Part shown: piece by piece, positions 18,713 to 27,214 of the stretch
Position numbering within the stretch: the stretch's first letter is position 1
Layout of the letters: the number at the start of each line of letters is the position of its first letter
From: an uncultured Bacteroidales bacterium
Lineage (GTDB): Bacteria > Bacteroidota > Bacteroidia > Bacteroidales > F082
DNA: 64,000 nt
Assembly (NCBI GenBank): GCA_905234645.1
Contig: CAJOIS010000003.1
Span: 58,395 to 122,394 of the forward strand
Direction of reading: 5' to 3'
Translations under genes and position numbers: made by a program
Notes under the pieces: model-generated
Databases searched by the model: none
The model's input: only the letters and a program-made list of their open reading frames with translations
What the model was told of the DNA's origin: nothing

Positions 18713-19215
18713 GTTACACCATCCGCAAATCCACCTTGGCCGACCTGCCGACCATCCTCAGCCTTCGTGACCGGGCGCGCGAAATCATGCGCAGTTACGG
18801 CAATGTCTACCAATGGCCCGATGGCTATCCGCGTGATGATATGTTTCGGAAAGACATTGAATTGGGTGGTAGCCATGTGATGCTTGATGAAGAAGAGACA
18901 ATTGTCGGTACCTTTGCTTTGCTGCCCAGCCCCGAGGTGACATACAGCGTCATTTACGACGGACAATGGCTAGATGACGGACCGTACTATGTCATCCACC
19001 GCATCGCCAGCACACCCGACTCGCATGGCATTTTGGATGCGCTTTTGGATTACAGCGAGAGCCAGGTTGATAACATCCGCATCGACACACACGAAGCCAA
19101 CATCGTCATGCGGAAAGGTCTGGAACGGCATGGCTATCAATATTGTGGCATCATTCACTTGTTGAATGGTGACGAACGGCTGGCTTTCCAAAAGGTCGTC
19201 AGGCCAAAGTTTTAG
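18709..19215 (+). CDS. GNAT-family N-acetyltransferase
   Basis: A 168-residue protein with the GNAT fold: N-terminal YTIRKSTLADLPTILSLRDRA, central strand ETIVGTFALLPSPE, YYVIHRIASTP where the acetyl-CoA loop is expected, and the late IRIDTHEANIVMRKGLERHG with the helix and strand that shape the acceptor pocket. The classical Q/RxxGxG/A loop is replaced by the less typical ASTPDSHGI. The substrate is unknown. It overlaps ybaK by 4 bases and converges with the permease gene, sharing the four bases TTAG. Confidence 0.82.
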   Translation: MSYTIRKSTLADLPTILSLRDRAREIMRSYGNVYQWPDGYPRDDMFRKDIELGGSHVMLDEEETIVGTFALLPSPEVTYSVIYDGQWLDDGPYYVIHRIASTPDSHGILDALLDYSESQVDNIRIDTHEANIVMRKGLERHGYQYCGIIHLLNGDERLAFQKVVRPKF

Positions 19216-20369
19216 TCGATATTCTCAATGATTTTGTCCTCCTCGCTCAAATCGGGGATGAGCCGCTTGATGGCCTTGTAACGGTAGAAGAACCTGATGG
19301 CGATGACGCGCACTACGGTGTAGGCTGGGATGGCAACAAGCATGCCCACGGTACCACCAATATGGCCAGCCATAAGCAGCACGATGAAAATCTCCAATGG
19401 GTGAGCCTTGATACTTGTCGAATAGATGAGCGGTTGGTAGATGAAGTTGTCGATGAGTTGTGCCGATAGCATGATAATCAGGATGATGAGGGCAAAGACC
19501 CAGATGTTGACATCCAAGCCTGCGCCGACACCTAATTTCAACACCAAACCGAGGATAACGCCGACGGCTTCTCCGATGAGAGGTCCGACATAGGGGATGA
19601 CGTTGAGCAGTCCAGCGATGAAGGCGATGCCGATGGCATAACTGAAGTCGAGGCGGGCGATGAGCCAAAGACCGAGAAGGTCGATAATGGCCACACCAAG
19701 CATTTCGATAAGTAAGCCAACGAAATAGCGCGAAAGCAGTTGCTTGATGTCGTTGAGTGTCTTGCCCACTTTGACTTCGTGACGGTCGGGGACGAGGGCG
19801 CAGATGATGCGCTCAAACAAGGTGTCGTCTTTGAGGAAGAAAAACGAAATGAACACCACGGAGAATAGGGCGACGAAAACATTGATAACCACAGAGGCCA
19901 CAGAGCCCACAAAGCCGCCAACTTTACCAAAATCCACCAATTCCTTGACTTTGGCCAATACCACTGTCGTGATGTCGAAGTCCTGGTCAAGGTTGGGGAA
20001 CAGGCCAATGAGCCATTCGTTCAGCTTATCGATGGGATTGGACTCGAAATAGGATGAGTTTTGTAATGCCGAGGCATCTCTTACAATGTTAGATACCATA
20101 GGTATCAGCTGTGTGACGATCAATACAAGGAAAGACAGGATGAGCAGGATGGACAATAGTGCCAAGAGCCAGTCAGGAGCGTGTTTTCCCTTGATTTTTA
20201 TCTTGCGTAGCAACTGCATGATGGGTCGCCCAAGGAGCGAGACCACGAAGGCCGCGATGATATAAATCAGCACGTTCTTGAAATAGAGGCATAAAGCCAA
20301 AATGATGGCCAAACCGCCTAACTTGATGATATATCCCGCCAGTTTCTCGGTGTTTCTTTCGTTTTCCAT
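19212..20369 (-). CDS. AI-2E family transporter (PerM/YdiK-like permease)
   Basis: A membrane protein of about 385 residues. Two hydrophobic segments near the N-terminus (GLAIILALCLYF, NVLIYIIAAFVVSLLGRPIM) are followed by a soluble insertion and then six further membrane segments, including GIAFIAGLLNVIPYVGPLIGE, the signature of this family. Members export autoinducer-2 or act as Na+/H+ antiporters, and the specific role here is open. The start ATG at 20367-20369 is preferred to an upstream in-frame GTG because that GTG overlaps the -7 box at 20396-20403. Confidence 0.88.
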   Translation of the reverse strand: MENERNTEKLAGYIIKLGGLAIILALCLYFKNVLIYIIAAFVVSLLGRPIMQLLRKIKIKGKHAPDWLLALLSILLILSFLVLIVTQLIPMVSNIVRDASALQNSSYFESNPIDKLNEWLIGLFPNLDQDFDITTVVLAKVKELVDFGKVGGFVGSVASVVINVFVALFSVVFISFFFLKDDTLFERIICALVPDRHEVKVGKTLNDIKQLLSRYFVGLLIEMLGVAIIDLLGLWLIARLDFSYAIGIAFIAGLLNVIPYVGPLIGEAVGVILGLVLKLGVGAGLDVNIWVFALIILIIMLSAQLIDNFIYQPLIYSTSIKAHPLEIFIVLLMAGHIGGTVGMLVAIPAYTVVRVIAIRFFYRYKAIKRLIPDLSEEDKIIENID

Positions 20370-20395
20370 AAACGTTTTATTTGCAATTGACGTCA

Positions 20396-20403
20396 CAAAA
20401 ATA
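20396..20403 (-). promoter_or_regulatory. -7 box for the AI-2E-type permease gene
   Basis: Read on the minus strand this is TATTTTTG, matching TAnnTTTG, 26 bases before the permease ATG. It is divergent from the transglycosylase promoter 32 bases away. Confidence 0.6.
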
Positions 20404-20435
20404 GTTTTTTTTCACTTTTTATATATGATTTTTCC

Positions 20436-20443
20436 TAATTTTG
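20436..20443 (+). promoter_or_regulatory. -7 box for the lytic transglycosylase gene
   Basis: TAATTTTG matches TAnnTTTG, 45 bases before the ATG at 20489. It overlaps an in-frame upstream TTG, which supports the later start. Confidence 0.6.
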
Positions 20444-20488
20444 CGTTCGCTTCTAAAGGAGTCTCGCCAAACCACAAAAACAAAACCT

Positions 20489-22003
20489 ATGAAATACGTA
20501 CAACTTGTCATATTCTTGCTATTCCCCTTCGTCACGCTCTTCGCTCAATACAACGACCCCGATAGCCTTGATGTTGAACTCAACGAGCAACAAATCATAG
20601 ACTTGAACTCAGGTAAGGCAGTCGTTGACGAGTCGACGGTGATGGAAATGTTGGATTTGGTGAGCAACATCAGCTATTTCAAGGATGTCTATCTCGACAT
20701 CGATACGGCTGTGTTAAACATCTACGACTATGACAAAAACGAAGTGCCTGTCTTTGATGACACTGTGTACCAAAAGCGCATCGAAGCCTTGGCGAGGCAG
20801 ACGACCATCCCCTTGACTTTCAATACTCATGTAAAGTCATTCATCGACCTTTATGCCAACCGCCGCCGTCAGCAGTCAAGCCGTATGCTGGGTCTTTCCT
20901 ACGTCTATTTCCCGATGTTTGAAGAGTATCTTGCCAAGTACAATCTGCCTCTGGAACTGAAGTATTTGGCCATGGTGGAGTCGGCACTGAATCCTACTGC
21001 TGGTTCAAAGGCTGGTGCAAAGGGCTTGTGGCAGTTTATGTTGGGGACAGGAAAGGACTATGGCCTGCGTGTCACCTCGCTGCTCGACGAGCGCTACGAT
21101 CCGATAAAGGAGACTGTCGCAGCTTGCCAGTATCTTCAAAGCCTTTATGCTCGCTATGATGATTGGTTTCTTGTGTTGGCTGCCTATAACTCGGGCCCAG
21201 GAACTGTCAACAAGGCCATTATCCGTGCTGGCGGCGTGAGAAACTATTGGGCCATTTGGCCTTATCTCCCCAAGGAGACCCGTGGCTATGTTCCGGCATT
21301 CATCGCCGTCACCTATCTGATGAACTATGCCGCCGAACACAACATTTATCCCATTAACCCAGGTCTGTTGCTTCATGGCACCGACACGGTAGTGGTGCGT
21401 CAGCGCGTGGGTTTCGATCAAATCAACGAATGCATCGGTGTGCCTATGCAGGACATTGTTTTCTTCAACCCCCAATACACCAAACGTATCGTTCCTGCTT
21501 CGAAGGATTTCCCCTGCGCCTTGCGCCTGCCAATGAAATACACACTTCGTTTTGTGCAGTTGGAAGACAGCATCTATGCTTATACTAGCAAGGCTGAACA
21601 GGCTCGTGAGGTCATCGAGGAGAAGGTGGAGGAGGTAAGCGACTGCATCACTCACGTGGTGAAGAAAGGCGAGAGTTTGGGCAGCATCGCAAGAAAATAT
21701 CATGTCACCGTGTCGAGCATCAAGAGCTGGAACCACCTGAAGCGCGAGACCATTCACGTGGGGCAGAGACTGAAAATCTACCGTTCGGGCGCTCCTATGG
21801 CACAAGTGGGAAAGAAGAGCAGTGGCAATACGAACAGCGGTGGAAACCAAGCCCCTGCCGTCAAGACACATACTGTGAAGAAAGGGGAGACCCTTAGCTC
21901 CATCTCGAGAAAGTATGGTTGCACCGTCAACGACATCAAGAAATGGAATAACCTGAAAGGCAACACCGTGAAAGTGGGCCAAAAGCTGAAGATTAAAAAA
22001 TGA
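20489..22003 (+). CDS. Membrane-associated lytic transglycosylase with two LysM domains (MltD-like)
   Basis: A protein of 504 residues with signal peptide MKYVQLVIFLLFPFVTLFAQ. The SLT domain at about residues 140-290 contains the catalytic glutamate E164 in MVESALNPTAGSKAGAKGLW, followed by QFMLGTGKDYGL and VLAAYNSGPGTVNKAI. Two LysM peptidoglycan-binding repeats close the chain, each starting HVVKKGESLGSIA or HTVKKGETLSSIS, joined by a Ser/Gly/Asn linker. It cleaves peptidoglycan with formation of 1,6-anhydro-MurNAc in the periplasm. ATG 20489 is chosen because it begins the signal peptide and lies downstream of the promoter. A DUF4837 lipoprotein gene follows after about 60 bases. Confidence 0.93.
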   Translation: MKYVQLVIFLLFPFVTLFAQYNDPDSLDVELNEQQIIDLNSGKAVVDESTVMEMLDLVSNISYFKDVYLDIDTAVLNIYDYDKNEVPVFDDTVYQKRIEALARQTTIPLTFNTHVKSFIDLYANRRRQQSSRMLGLSYVYFPMFEEYLAKYNLPLELKYLAMVESALNPTAGSKAGAKGLWQFMLGTGKDYGLRVTSLLDERYDPIKETVAACQYLQSLYARYDDWFLVLAAYNSGPGTVNKAIIRAGGVRNYWAIWPYLPKETRGYVPAFIAVTYLMNYAAEHNIYPINPGLLLHGTDTVVVRQRVGFDQINECIGVPMQDIVFFNPQYTKRIVPASKDFPCALRLPMKYTLRFVQLEDSIYAYTSKAEQAREVIEEKVEEVSDCITHVVKKGESLGSIARKYHVTVSSIKSWNHLKRETIHVGQRLKIYRSGAPMAQVGKKSSGNTNSGGNQAPAVKTHTVKKGETLSSISRKYGCTVNDIKKWNNLKGNTVKVGQKLKIKK

Positions 22004-22065
22004 ATGAGAGGCAAACTTTAGTTTGTACGCTTGCAAAAAATACTATAGACATAAAACATAAAACT

Positions 22066-23067
22066 ATGAAAAGCTACATCAAACTCGTCGCCGTCGTTTT
22101 GCTAGCTTGCTTAATGGCGGCTTGTGCTGAGAACACCCGTTCCGGCAAAGACCGCTCCATAGGTGGTACCTCGGAGATTTTGGTCGTCACCCAAAATGTT
22201 GACCAATGGAACGGCCGTATTGGCGACTCGATCCGCCATTTCTTCCTTGACTACCAATATGGATTGCCACAACCCGAGTCACGCAATGAGTTGTCTCATG
22301 TCAACGTGTCCGCTTTCTCCGATTTGTTCAAAAAACAAAAGAACATCATAGAAGTTGAAATCAATCCAAGCTTGGAGAAGGCCAAGGCTGAGACCGCCGA
22401 AGACCTTTGGGCGGCGCCGCAGCGTTATGTCAAAATCAGCGCGCCCGATGTCGACTCTTGGGTTGAATTGTTCGACAGCCAGAAGGAAGTCTATCAGCAG
22501 TGGTTCGACAAGGTGGAGCGTGCTCGCATTTTGAATGTATTCCGTCCCACCAAGGACGACAACATCGCCAATGCCATTGCAAAACGCTTTGGCTTCACTC
22601 TCATCGTCCCCCAAGGCTTTTTCATTGCCAAGGATGAGCCCGACTTCATGTGGCTTCGCAAGGAGCAGGAACGCTCCAGTGCTTGCATCGTCATCTTCCA
22701 GACGCCATACAAGGATACCGTCCAATTCAGCACGCCAAGCCTCGTTGCCATGCGCGACATGATGATGCAACAATACATCCCTGGTCCGCTCGAAGGCTCT
22801 TATATGGCCACTGAGACCGAGTTTGTGCCTCCTATGGTGACCAACGTCAAGGACTATCCTGCTGGCTATACGATGGAAATGCGAGGTATGTGGCGCGTAG
22901 AGAACGACTTCATGGGCGGTCCCTTCGTGTCGTACACCTTCGCCGACAGCCGTACGGGCAACCTCGTCACTGTGGAAGGCTACTACTATGAGCCTAACCA
23001 GAAAAAACGCAACCAACTGCTGCAACTGGAAGCCATCGCCTATAGCTTGCGATTCGTGGAGGAATGA
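22066..23067 (+). CDS. DUF4837-family lipoprotein
   Basis: A lipoprotein of about 333 residues with lipobox LMAAC ending at residue 20. The body has features of the Bacteroidota DUF4837 family: GGTSEILVVTQNVDQWNG near the start, the FNVFRPTKDDN-like stretch ILNVFRPTKDDNIANAIAKR, FIAKDEPDFMWLRKE, and GMWRVENDFMGGPFVSY. The function of the family is unknown; it is a cell-envelope protein. ATG 22066 is preferred over an in-frame ATG at 22000 since only the later one places the signal peptide at the N-terminus. Its stop codon directly abuts that of the convergent lipocalin-like gene. Confidence 0.85.
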   Translation: MKSYIKLVAVVLLACLMAACAENTRSGKDRSIGGTSEILVVTQNVDQWNGRIGDSIRHFFLDYQYGLPQPESRNELSHVNVSAFSDLFKKQKNIIEVEINPSLEKAKAETAEDLWAAPQRYVKISAPDVDSWVELFDSQKEVYQQWFDKVERARILNVFRPTKDDNIANAIAKRFGFTLIVPQGFFIAKDEPDFMWLRKEQERSSACIVIFQTPYKDTVQFSTPSLVAMRDMMMQQYIPGPLEGSYMATETEFVPPMVTNVKDYPAGYTMEMRGMWRVENDFMGGPFVSYTFADSRTGNLVTVEGYYYEPNQKKRNQLLQLEAIAYSLRFVEE

Positions 23068-23433
23068 TCACTTCTTGTTGTAGGTCACGATAACCTCACC
23101 TAACGGAGAATTCGTCCTTGTGATGATTTCTCCGTTTTTCCATAATCCGAATGCCGTTTCGTCAAGGAACAATGTGTCGTTTCTAAGGCTTGCCTTGCCT
23201 TGCCATTCTTCTTCCAATCCTTTGAAAAACAAGGTGGAATCGTTGCTGATGCTGAAGACGCTTTGTTTCTCTATTTCGCCGATTTGCTTCACCAATTCAG
23301 GGGTGCTGCGTTGTTCATCGAACTGCACGTTCACCTTGCTCACCGTCCAAGTACCGATAAGAGAATCCGCTTTTTGTGTGCAGGAGCAATACATTGTAGA
23401 AAGGGCCAAAAGGAGGAAGAGGCTTTTTTTCAT
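23068..23433 (-). CDS. Small lipocalin-like lipoprotein
   Basis: A 121-residue lipoprotein with signal MKKSLFLLLALSTMYCSC, the lipidated cysteine being in the YCSC region. The mature part starts DSLIGTWTVSKVNVQFD, the GxW start of lipocalin-like domains, and continues with eight or so short strands. It probably folds as a small beta barrel in the periplasm or on the membrane. Ligand unknown. It has a good -7 box and is divergent from the nuclease-domain gene. Confidence 0.7.
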   Translation of the reverse strand: MKKSLFLLLALSTMYCSCTQKADSLIGTWTVSKVNVQFDEQRSTPELVKQIGEIEKQSVFSISNDSTLFFKGLEEEWQGKASLRNDTLFLDETAFGLWKNGEIITRTNSPLGEVIVTYNKK

Positions 23434-23449
23434 GGCTCGGAATTTGAGG

Positions 23450-23457
23450 CAAAGGTA
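23450..23457 (-). promoter_or_regulatory. -7 box for the lipocalin-like gene
   Basis: On the minus strand TACCTTTG, matching TAnnTTTG, 16 bases before the start. It is separated by only 8 bases from the divergent -7 box at 23466-23473. Confidence 0.65.
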
Positions 23458-23465
23458 CTATTTTT

Positions 23466-23473
23466 TATCTTTG
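23466..23473 (+). promoter_or_regulatory. -7 box for the HsdR_N-domain gene
   Basis: TATCTTTG matches TAnnTTTG, 19 bases before the start at 23493. Confidence 0.65.
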
Positions 23474-23492
23474 TCGGCACAAAAAACGAATT

Positions 23493-23936
23493 ATGGCAGG
23501 CGTACGGCTACAATGGTTCAAGACGGAGAATCGCGAGGGGAAGACTTTTGTCTTTGACCCTTTACGCAAGCGTTTTGTGTTGCTTACACCTGAGGAGGAG
23601 GTGCGACAAAAAATGCTGTATCTGTTGGTGGAGCATTTAATGGTGCCTGCAGGCTTAGTGGCCGTGGAATATTCCATGAAGGTGAATGGCTTGGACAAGC
23701 GTGCCGATGCCGTCGTTTTTGGCACTGACGGCGGTCCGCTGATGATTGTGGAGTGCAAAGCGCCTCATGTGGAGGTGACTCAAGCCGTGCTGGACCAAGC
23801 CCTACGTTACTATTCGGTGCTGAAGCCTAAGTTTTTGTTACTCAGTAATGGCACCGCCACATATTGCTTCAAGGCCGAAGGACAAGGTTTAGTGCCTCTT
23901 GACCATTTGCCCGACTTTGCCGAAATGAAAGGCTGA
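23493..23936 (+). CDS. Stand-alone HsdR N-terminal-type nuclease domain protein
   Basis: A 147-residue protein with a PD-(D/E)xK-like core: RADAVVFGTDGGPLMIVECKAP supplies the acidic residue and the E-x-K pair (split here as D73-type aspartate and ECK). The segment RKRFVLLTPEEEVRQKMLYLL is typical of the HSDR_N_2 family, which in Bacteroidota often occurs as a single-domain protein without helicase or methylase. No modification or specificity subunits are near, so this is not a restriction system. Its real role is unknown. Confidence 0.78.
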   Translation: MAGVRLQWFKTENREGKTFVFDPLRKRFVLLTPEEEVRQKMLYLLVEHLMVPAGLVAVEYSMKVNGLDKRADAVVFGTDGGPLMIVECKAPHVEVTQAVLDQALRYYSVLKPKFLLLSNGTATYCFKAEGQGLVPLDHLPDFAEMKG

Positions 23937-24029
23937 AAGTTTTTTTGAAGATGCAGATTTTGAAAAACAGATTATCCGAAGAAAAACCGAATTTTTATTA
24001 TTTATCTTATCCAAGATAACACGAATAAT

Positions 24030-27000
24030 ATGAAGAAAGCATGTTTTTTGACCATTGTGTTGTTTATCGTCTTCGCTTTGACAAGCTTCAACCTTGTTGC
24101 ACAAATCCCCAATGGCTATTACAACAATGCTAATGGCAAAACCGGCGATGAGTTGAAACTGGCCTTGCACGATATCATCAAAGGGCATCAAGTGGTCAGT
24201 TATGGTGGCCTTCTTAACGCCTTCGCCTATACCGACTGCAAACCTGATGGCAAGATTTGGGATATCTACTCCAACATCGAGTACAGCCTCAGCACAGGTT
24301 TGTGCGGTGACTACGAACAGGAAGGCGACTGCTGGAATCGCGAGCACACCTGGCCGCAAAGCTGGTTCAACGAGAGCTCTACGCCACGTAGCGACCTCTT
24401 TCATGTGTATCCGACCGACGGCTATGTCAACGGGCAACGCAGCAACTACCCCTACGGTGAGGTCAACAACCCGACCTACACATCGGGCAACGGCTCCAAG
24501 TTGGGTCCTTGCGTCACCTCAGGCTATACGGGTAAAGTGTTTGAGCCCATCGACGAATACAAGGGAGACATTGCCCGTAGCTATTTTTACATGAGTGTGC
24601 GCTACTACAGCGAAGATGACGACTGGGGTACCAGCGGCATGACCAATAAATCCGAGATCAAGAACTGGGCTATGACTATGCTGCTGCGCTGGAGCGACGA
24701 CGACCCTGTGAGCGACAAGGAAATCGCCCGCAACAACGCCGTTTACGGCTACCAAAACAACCGCAACCCCTTCATCGACCATCCAGAATATGCCCGAATG
24801 ATTTGGGATCCGAATTGGCAAGGGGGCATGACCTATAATATCACCTGCGAAACGGGTCTGTCGAACGGTAGCGTTTCGGCACCCGAAAGCGCCATGGAAG
24901 GCACCACAGTAGCCATCACTGCCACGCCCACGCCGGGTTATATGGTGAACACCTATACCGTGTATAAGACAAGCGACCCCAGCACCACGGTGACGGTAAG
25001 CAGCAACGGCACCTTCACCATGCCAGGCTATGCCGTCACGGTAAGCGCAACCTTCGTGGAGAACAATAACTACTATGATATCACCTTGGGCACAGTCAGC
25101 CACGGCAGTATCAGTGCCAACACCTACAGCGCCAAGTCAGGCACGTCCATCACGCTGACGGCCACACCCGCCTCGGGCTACAGCCTATATTCGTGGTATG
25201 TCTTCAAGACGGGCGACATGAACACTACCGTCAACGTCAGCGGCAACAGCTTCTTCATGCCCGCCTTCAATGTGACCGTGATGGCCACCTTCGTGCAAGG
25301 CGCTGCCAACGGCGATTACGTAAAAGTAACCACTGTACCGACGGATTGGAGTGGGGAATACATTCTGGTCTATGAACCCAACACCAATACAGGTTATGTA
25401 TGGACAGGCGTGGATGCAACCAATTGTTATGTGTCGAAAACCATCTCAGACAATACCATCGCTGACGACAACTTCGTTACCATTACCATTGCTCCCATGA
25501 TAGGCGGCAATTCCATTAAAGTCAATGGCGGTACAAACAACGGGAAGTACATTTCCGGCACATCGGGCAGTAACAAAATCAACTTTGTCACTAATCCTGC
25601 CTTGAACACATTATCATATGAATCCAATAGCGTGAGGATGGTTTCTAACACTTCGGTGATGCGGTTCAACAACACTTCGGGGCAAAATCGTTTCCGTTAT
25701 TTCCAATCCAGCACATACGCCAATCAGCAGCCTGTCCAGCTTTATAAGAGAGTTTATGCCCAGCAGACCCACACCGTCCATTTCGACAAGAACAATGGCT
25801 CAGGCGCGATGGATGACCAGGTCGTGAACGAGTTTGAGCCGACAGTCTTGCAGGACAATGCCTTCACGAGAGAAGGTTATGTCTTCGATGGCTGGAGCAC
25901 CAAAGTCGACGGCTCGGGCGACTTCTATGCCGACGGCGCCACGGTCACCTTACTCAACGACCTGACGCTTTATGCTCAGTGGAACCATTTGTTCAGCATC
26001 AGCTTGGCTGAAACCACCCACGGCAGCATCAGTACCAGTGCCACACAGGCTTTTGAAGAAACCGAGATCGTACTAACCGCCACCCCAGACCCATGCTATG
26101 CCTTGACGCAATGGGTGGTGACCGATGCCCAAGGTAACGCCATTACCGTTACGGAAAACCAATTCGAAATGCCTGCCAGCAACGTCACCGTGAGCGCGGT
26201 GTTTAGTTATTCGCCGCAGATTTTTACCAAGGAATATCAACTCGTCACTTCGGCCGATCAACTTGTTGCAGGACGTACTTATTTGATTGTCAATGTTGCC
26301 AATAGCAAAGCTTTGGGAACGACTCAAAACAACAATAACCGTAGTGCATCGGCAGTTACGATAGAAGAAGGCGTCATCTCAAGTATCGATAATACGGTAT
26401 GCGAATTGGTATTGGGTGCCGCGGGAAGCTACTGGACTTTTTTCGATGCCAACTACAGTAACAATGGCGGGTATCTGTATGCAGCAAGCAGTAGTGATAA
26501 TTGGTTGAGAACTCAATCTACGATTACTAATAACGGGAAATGGAGCATCTCTTTAGATGCAAATGGCACAACCACCCTTGCAGCGCAAGGCAGCAATACC
26601 CGTAATCTCCTGAAATATAACAGCAATAACAGTATTTTTTCGTGTTATTCTAGTAGCAATACCATGCAGGATGTATGTCTCTTCCGCCGTACCGAGATTG
26701 AGGATTACCCAGCCGAGCAGATGGTCAGCCTTATAGAAGGCTGGAATTGGTGGGCTCCTACTATCGAAATAGCACGGAATGACCTTGAGACGGCTCTGGG
26801 CTTCAGTTTAAGTACCCTCCCGAGCCGGCTTCTCCCAGGGCAGATGTACAAGATAGAGTCAACAACATCGCTCAACATCCCAGTTTCTGGTGTTTACGTT
26901 GCTTCTCCCTTAATCACCATCGAGCCTGGTAGTAACTGGATCGGTTTCTTTGGCGAGGAGTCCACGATTGACACGTTGTTCAATACTGCTTTTGGCCCTG

Positions 27001-27146
27001 TCGCAGGCGACAAGATTGTCTCGCAGGATGAGGGCTTCGCCATCTATGGCAGCAACGGTTGGAGTAACACGCTCACTGTCCTGCGTCCAGGCCATGGCTA
27101 TGTCTTCATTTCAAATGCTCAAGGAAACCGTACACTGACCTTCTGA
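24030..27146 (+). CDS. Secreted endonuclease I with repeat domains and unusual C-terminal domain
   Basis: A 1,038-residue exported protein. Signal peptide to about residue 25 (NLVAQ). Residues 28-265 form an endonuclease I domain with catalytic H106 in NREHTWPQSW, FHVYPTDGYVNGQRSNYPYG and the NRNPFIDHPEYARMIW close. Two divergent repeats of about 70 residues follow (GSVSAPESAMEGTTVAITATP and GSISANTYSAKSGTSITLTA), then a region of mixed strands, an InlB/Listeria-Bacteroides-type repeat ending LTLYAQW, and another GSISTSATQAF repeat. The last 140 residues start with LIEGWNWWAPTIEI and end QGNRTLTF, not a classical T9SS sorting domain. It probably degrades extracellular DNA. A shorter paralogue lies at 31801. 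Confidence 0.88.
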   Translation: MKKACFLTIVLFIVFALTSFNLVAQIPNGYYNNANGKTGDELKLALHDIIKGHQVVSYGGLLNAFAYTDCKPDGKIWDIYSNIEYSLSTGLCGDYEQEGDCWNREHTWPQSWFNESSTPRSDLFHVYPTDGYVNGQRSNYPYGEVNNPTYTSGNGSKLGPCVTSGYTGKVFEPIDEYKGDIARSYFYMSVRYYSEDDDWGTSGMTNKSEIKNWAMTMLLRWSDDDPVSDKEIARNNAVYGYQNNRNPFIDHPEYARMIWDPNWQGGMTYNITCETGLSNGSVSAPESAMEGTTVAITATPTPGYMVNTYTVYKTSDPSTTVTVSSNGTFTMPGYAVTVSATFVENNNYYDITLGTVSHGSISANTYSAKSGTSITLTATPASGYSLYSWYVFKTGDMNTTVNVSGNSFFMPAFNVTVMATFVQGAANGDYVKVTTVPTDWSGEYILVYEPNTNTGYVWTGVDATNCYVSKTISDNTIADDNFVTITIAPMIGGNSIKVNGGTNNGKYISGTSGSNKINFVTNPALNTLSYESNSVRMVSNTSVMRFNNTSGQNRFRYFQSSTYANQQPVQLYKRVYAQQTHTVHFDKNNGSGAMDDQVVNEFEPTVLQDNAFTREGYVFDGWSTKVDGSGDFYADGATVTLLNDLTLYAQWNHLFSISLAETTHGSISTSATQAFEETEIVLTATPDPCYALTQWVVTDAQGNAITVTENQFEMPASNVTVSAVFSYSPQIFTKEYQLVTSADQLVAGRTYLIVNVANSKALGTTQNNNNRSASAVTIEEGVISSIDNTVCELVLGAAGSYWTFFDANYSNNGGYLYAASSSDNWLRTQSTITNNGKWSISLDANGTTTLAAQGSNTRNLLKYNSNNSIFSCYSSSNTMQDVCLFRRTEIEDYPAEQMVSLIEGWNWWAPTIEIARNDLETALGFSLSTLPSRLLPGQMYKIESTTSLNIPVSGVYVASPLITIEPGSNWIGFFGEESTIDTLFNTAFGPVAGDKIVSQDEGFAIYGSNGWSNTLTVLRPGHGYVFISNAQGNRTLTF

Positions 27147-27178
27147 TAAAAATAGTAAATGTATGTGTTTACTTTTTG

Positions 27179-27186
27179 TATCTTTG
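27179..27186 (+). promoter_or_regulatory. -7 box for the cysteate synthase gene
   Basis: TATCTTTG matches TAnnTTTG, 28 bases before the ATG at 27215. It overlaps the longest open frame, supporting the internal ATG as start. Confidence 0.65.
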
Positions 27187-27214
27187 CGCAATAATAACCG
27201 CAAAAGACACAAAA

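Noticed and set aside
23493-23936. Possible restriction-modification or defence locus because of the HsdR_N-like protein
   Set aside because: Only a single small domain is present, with no helicase, methylase or specificity gene near; such lone proteins are common in Bacteroidota.
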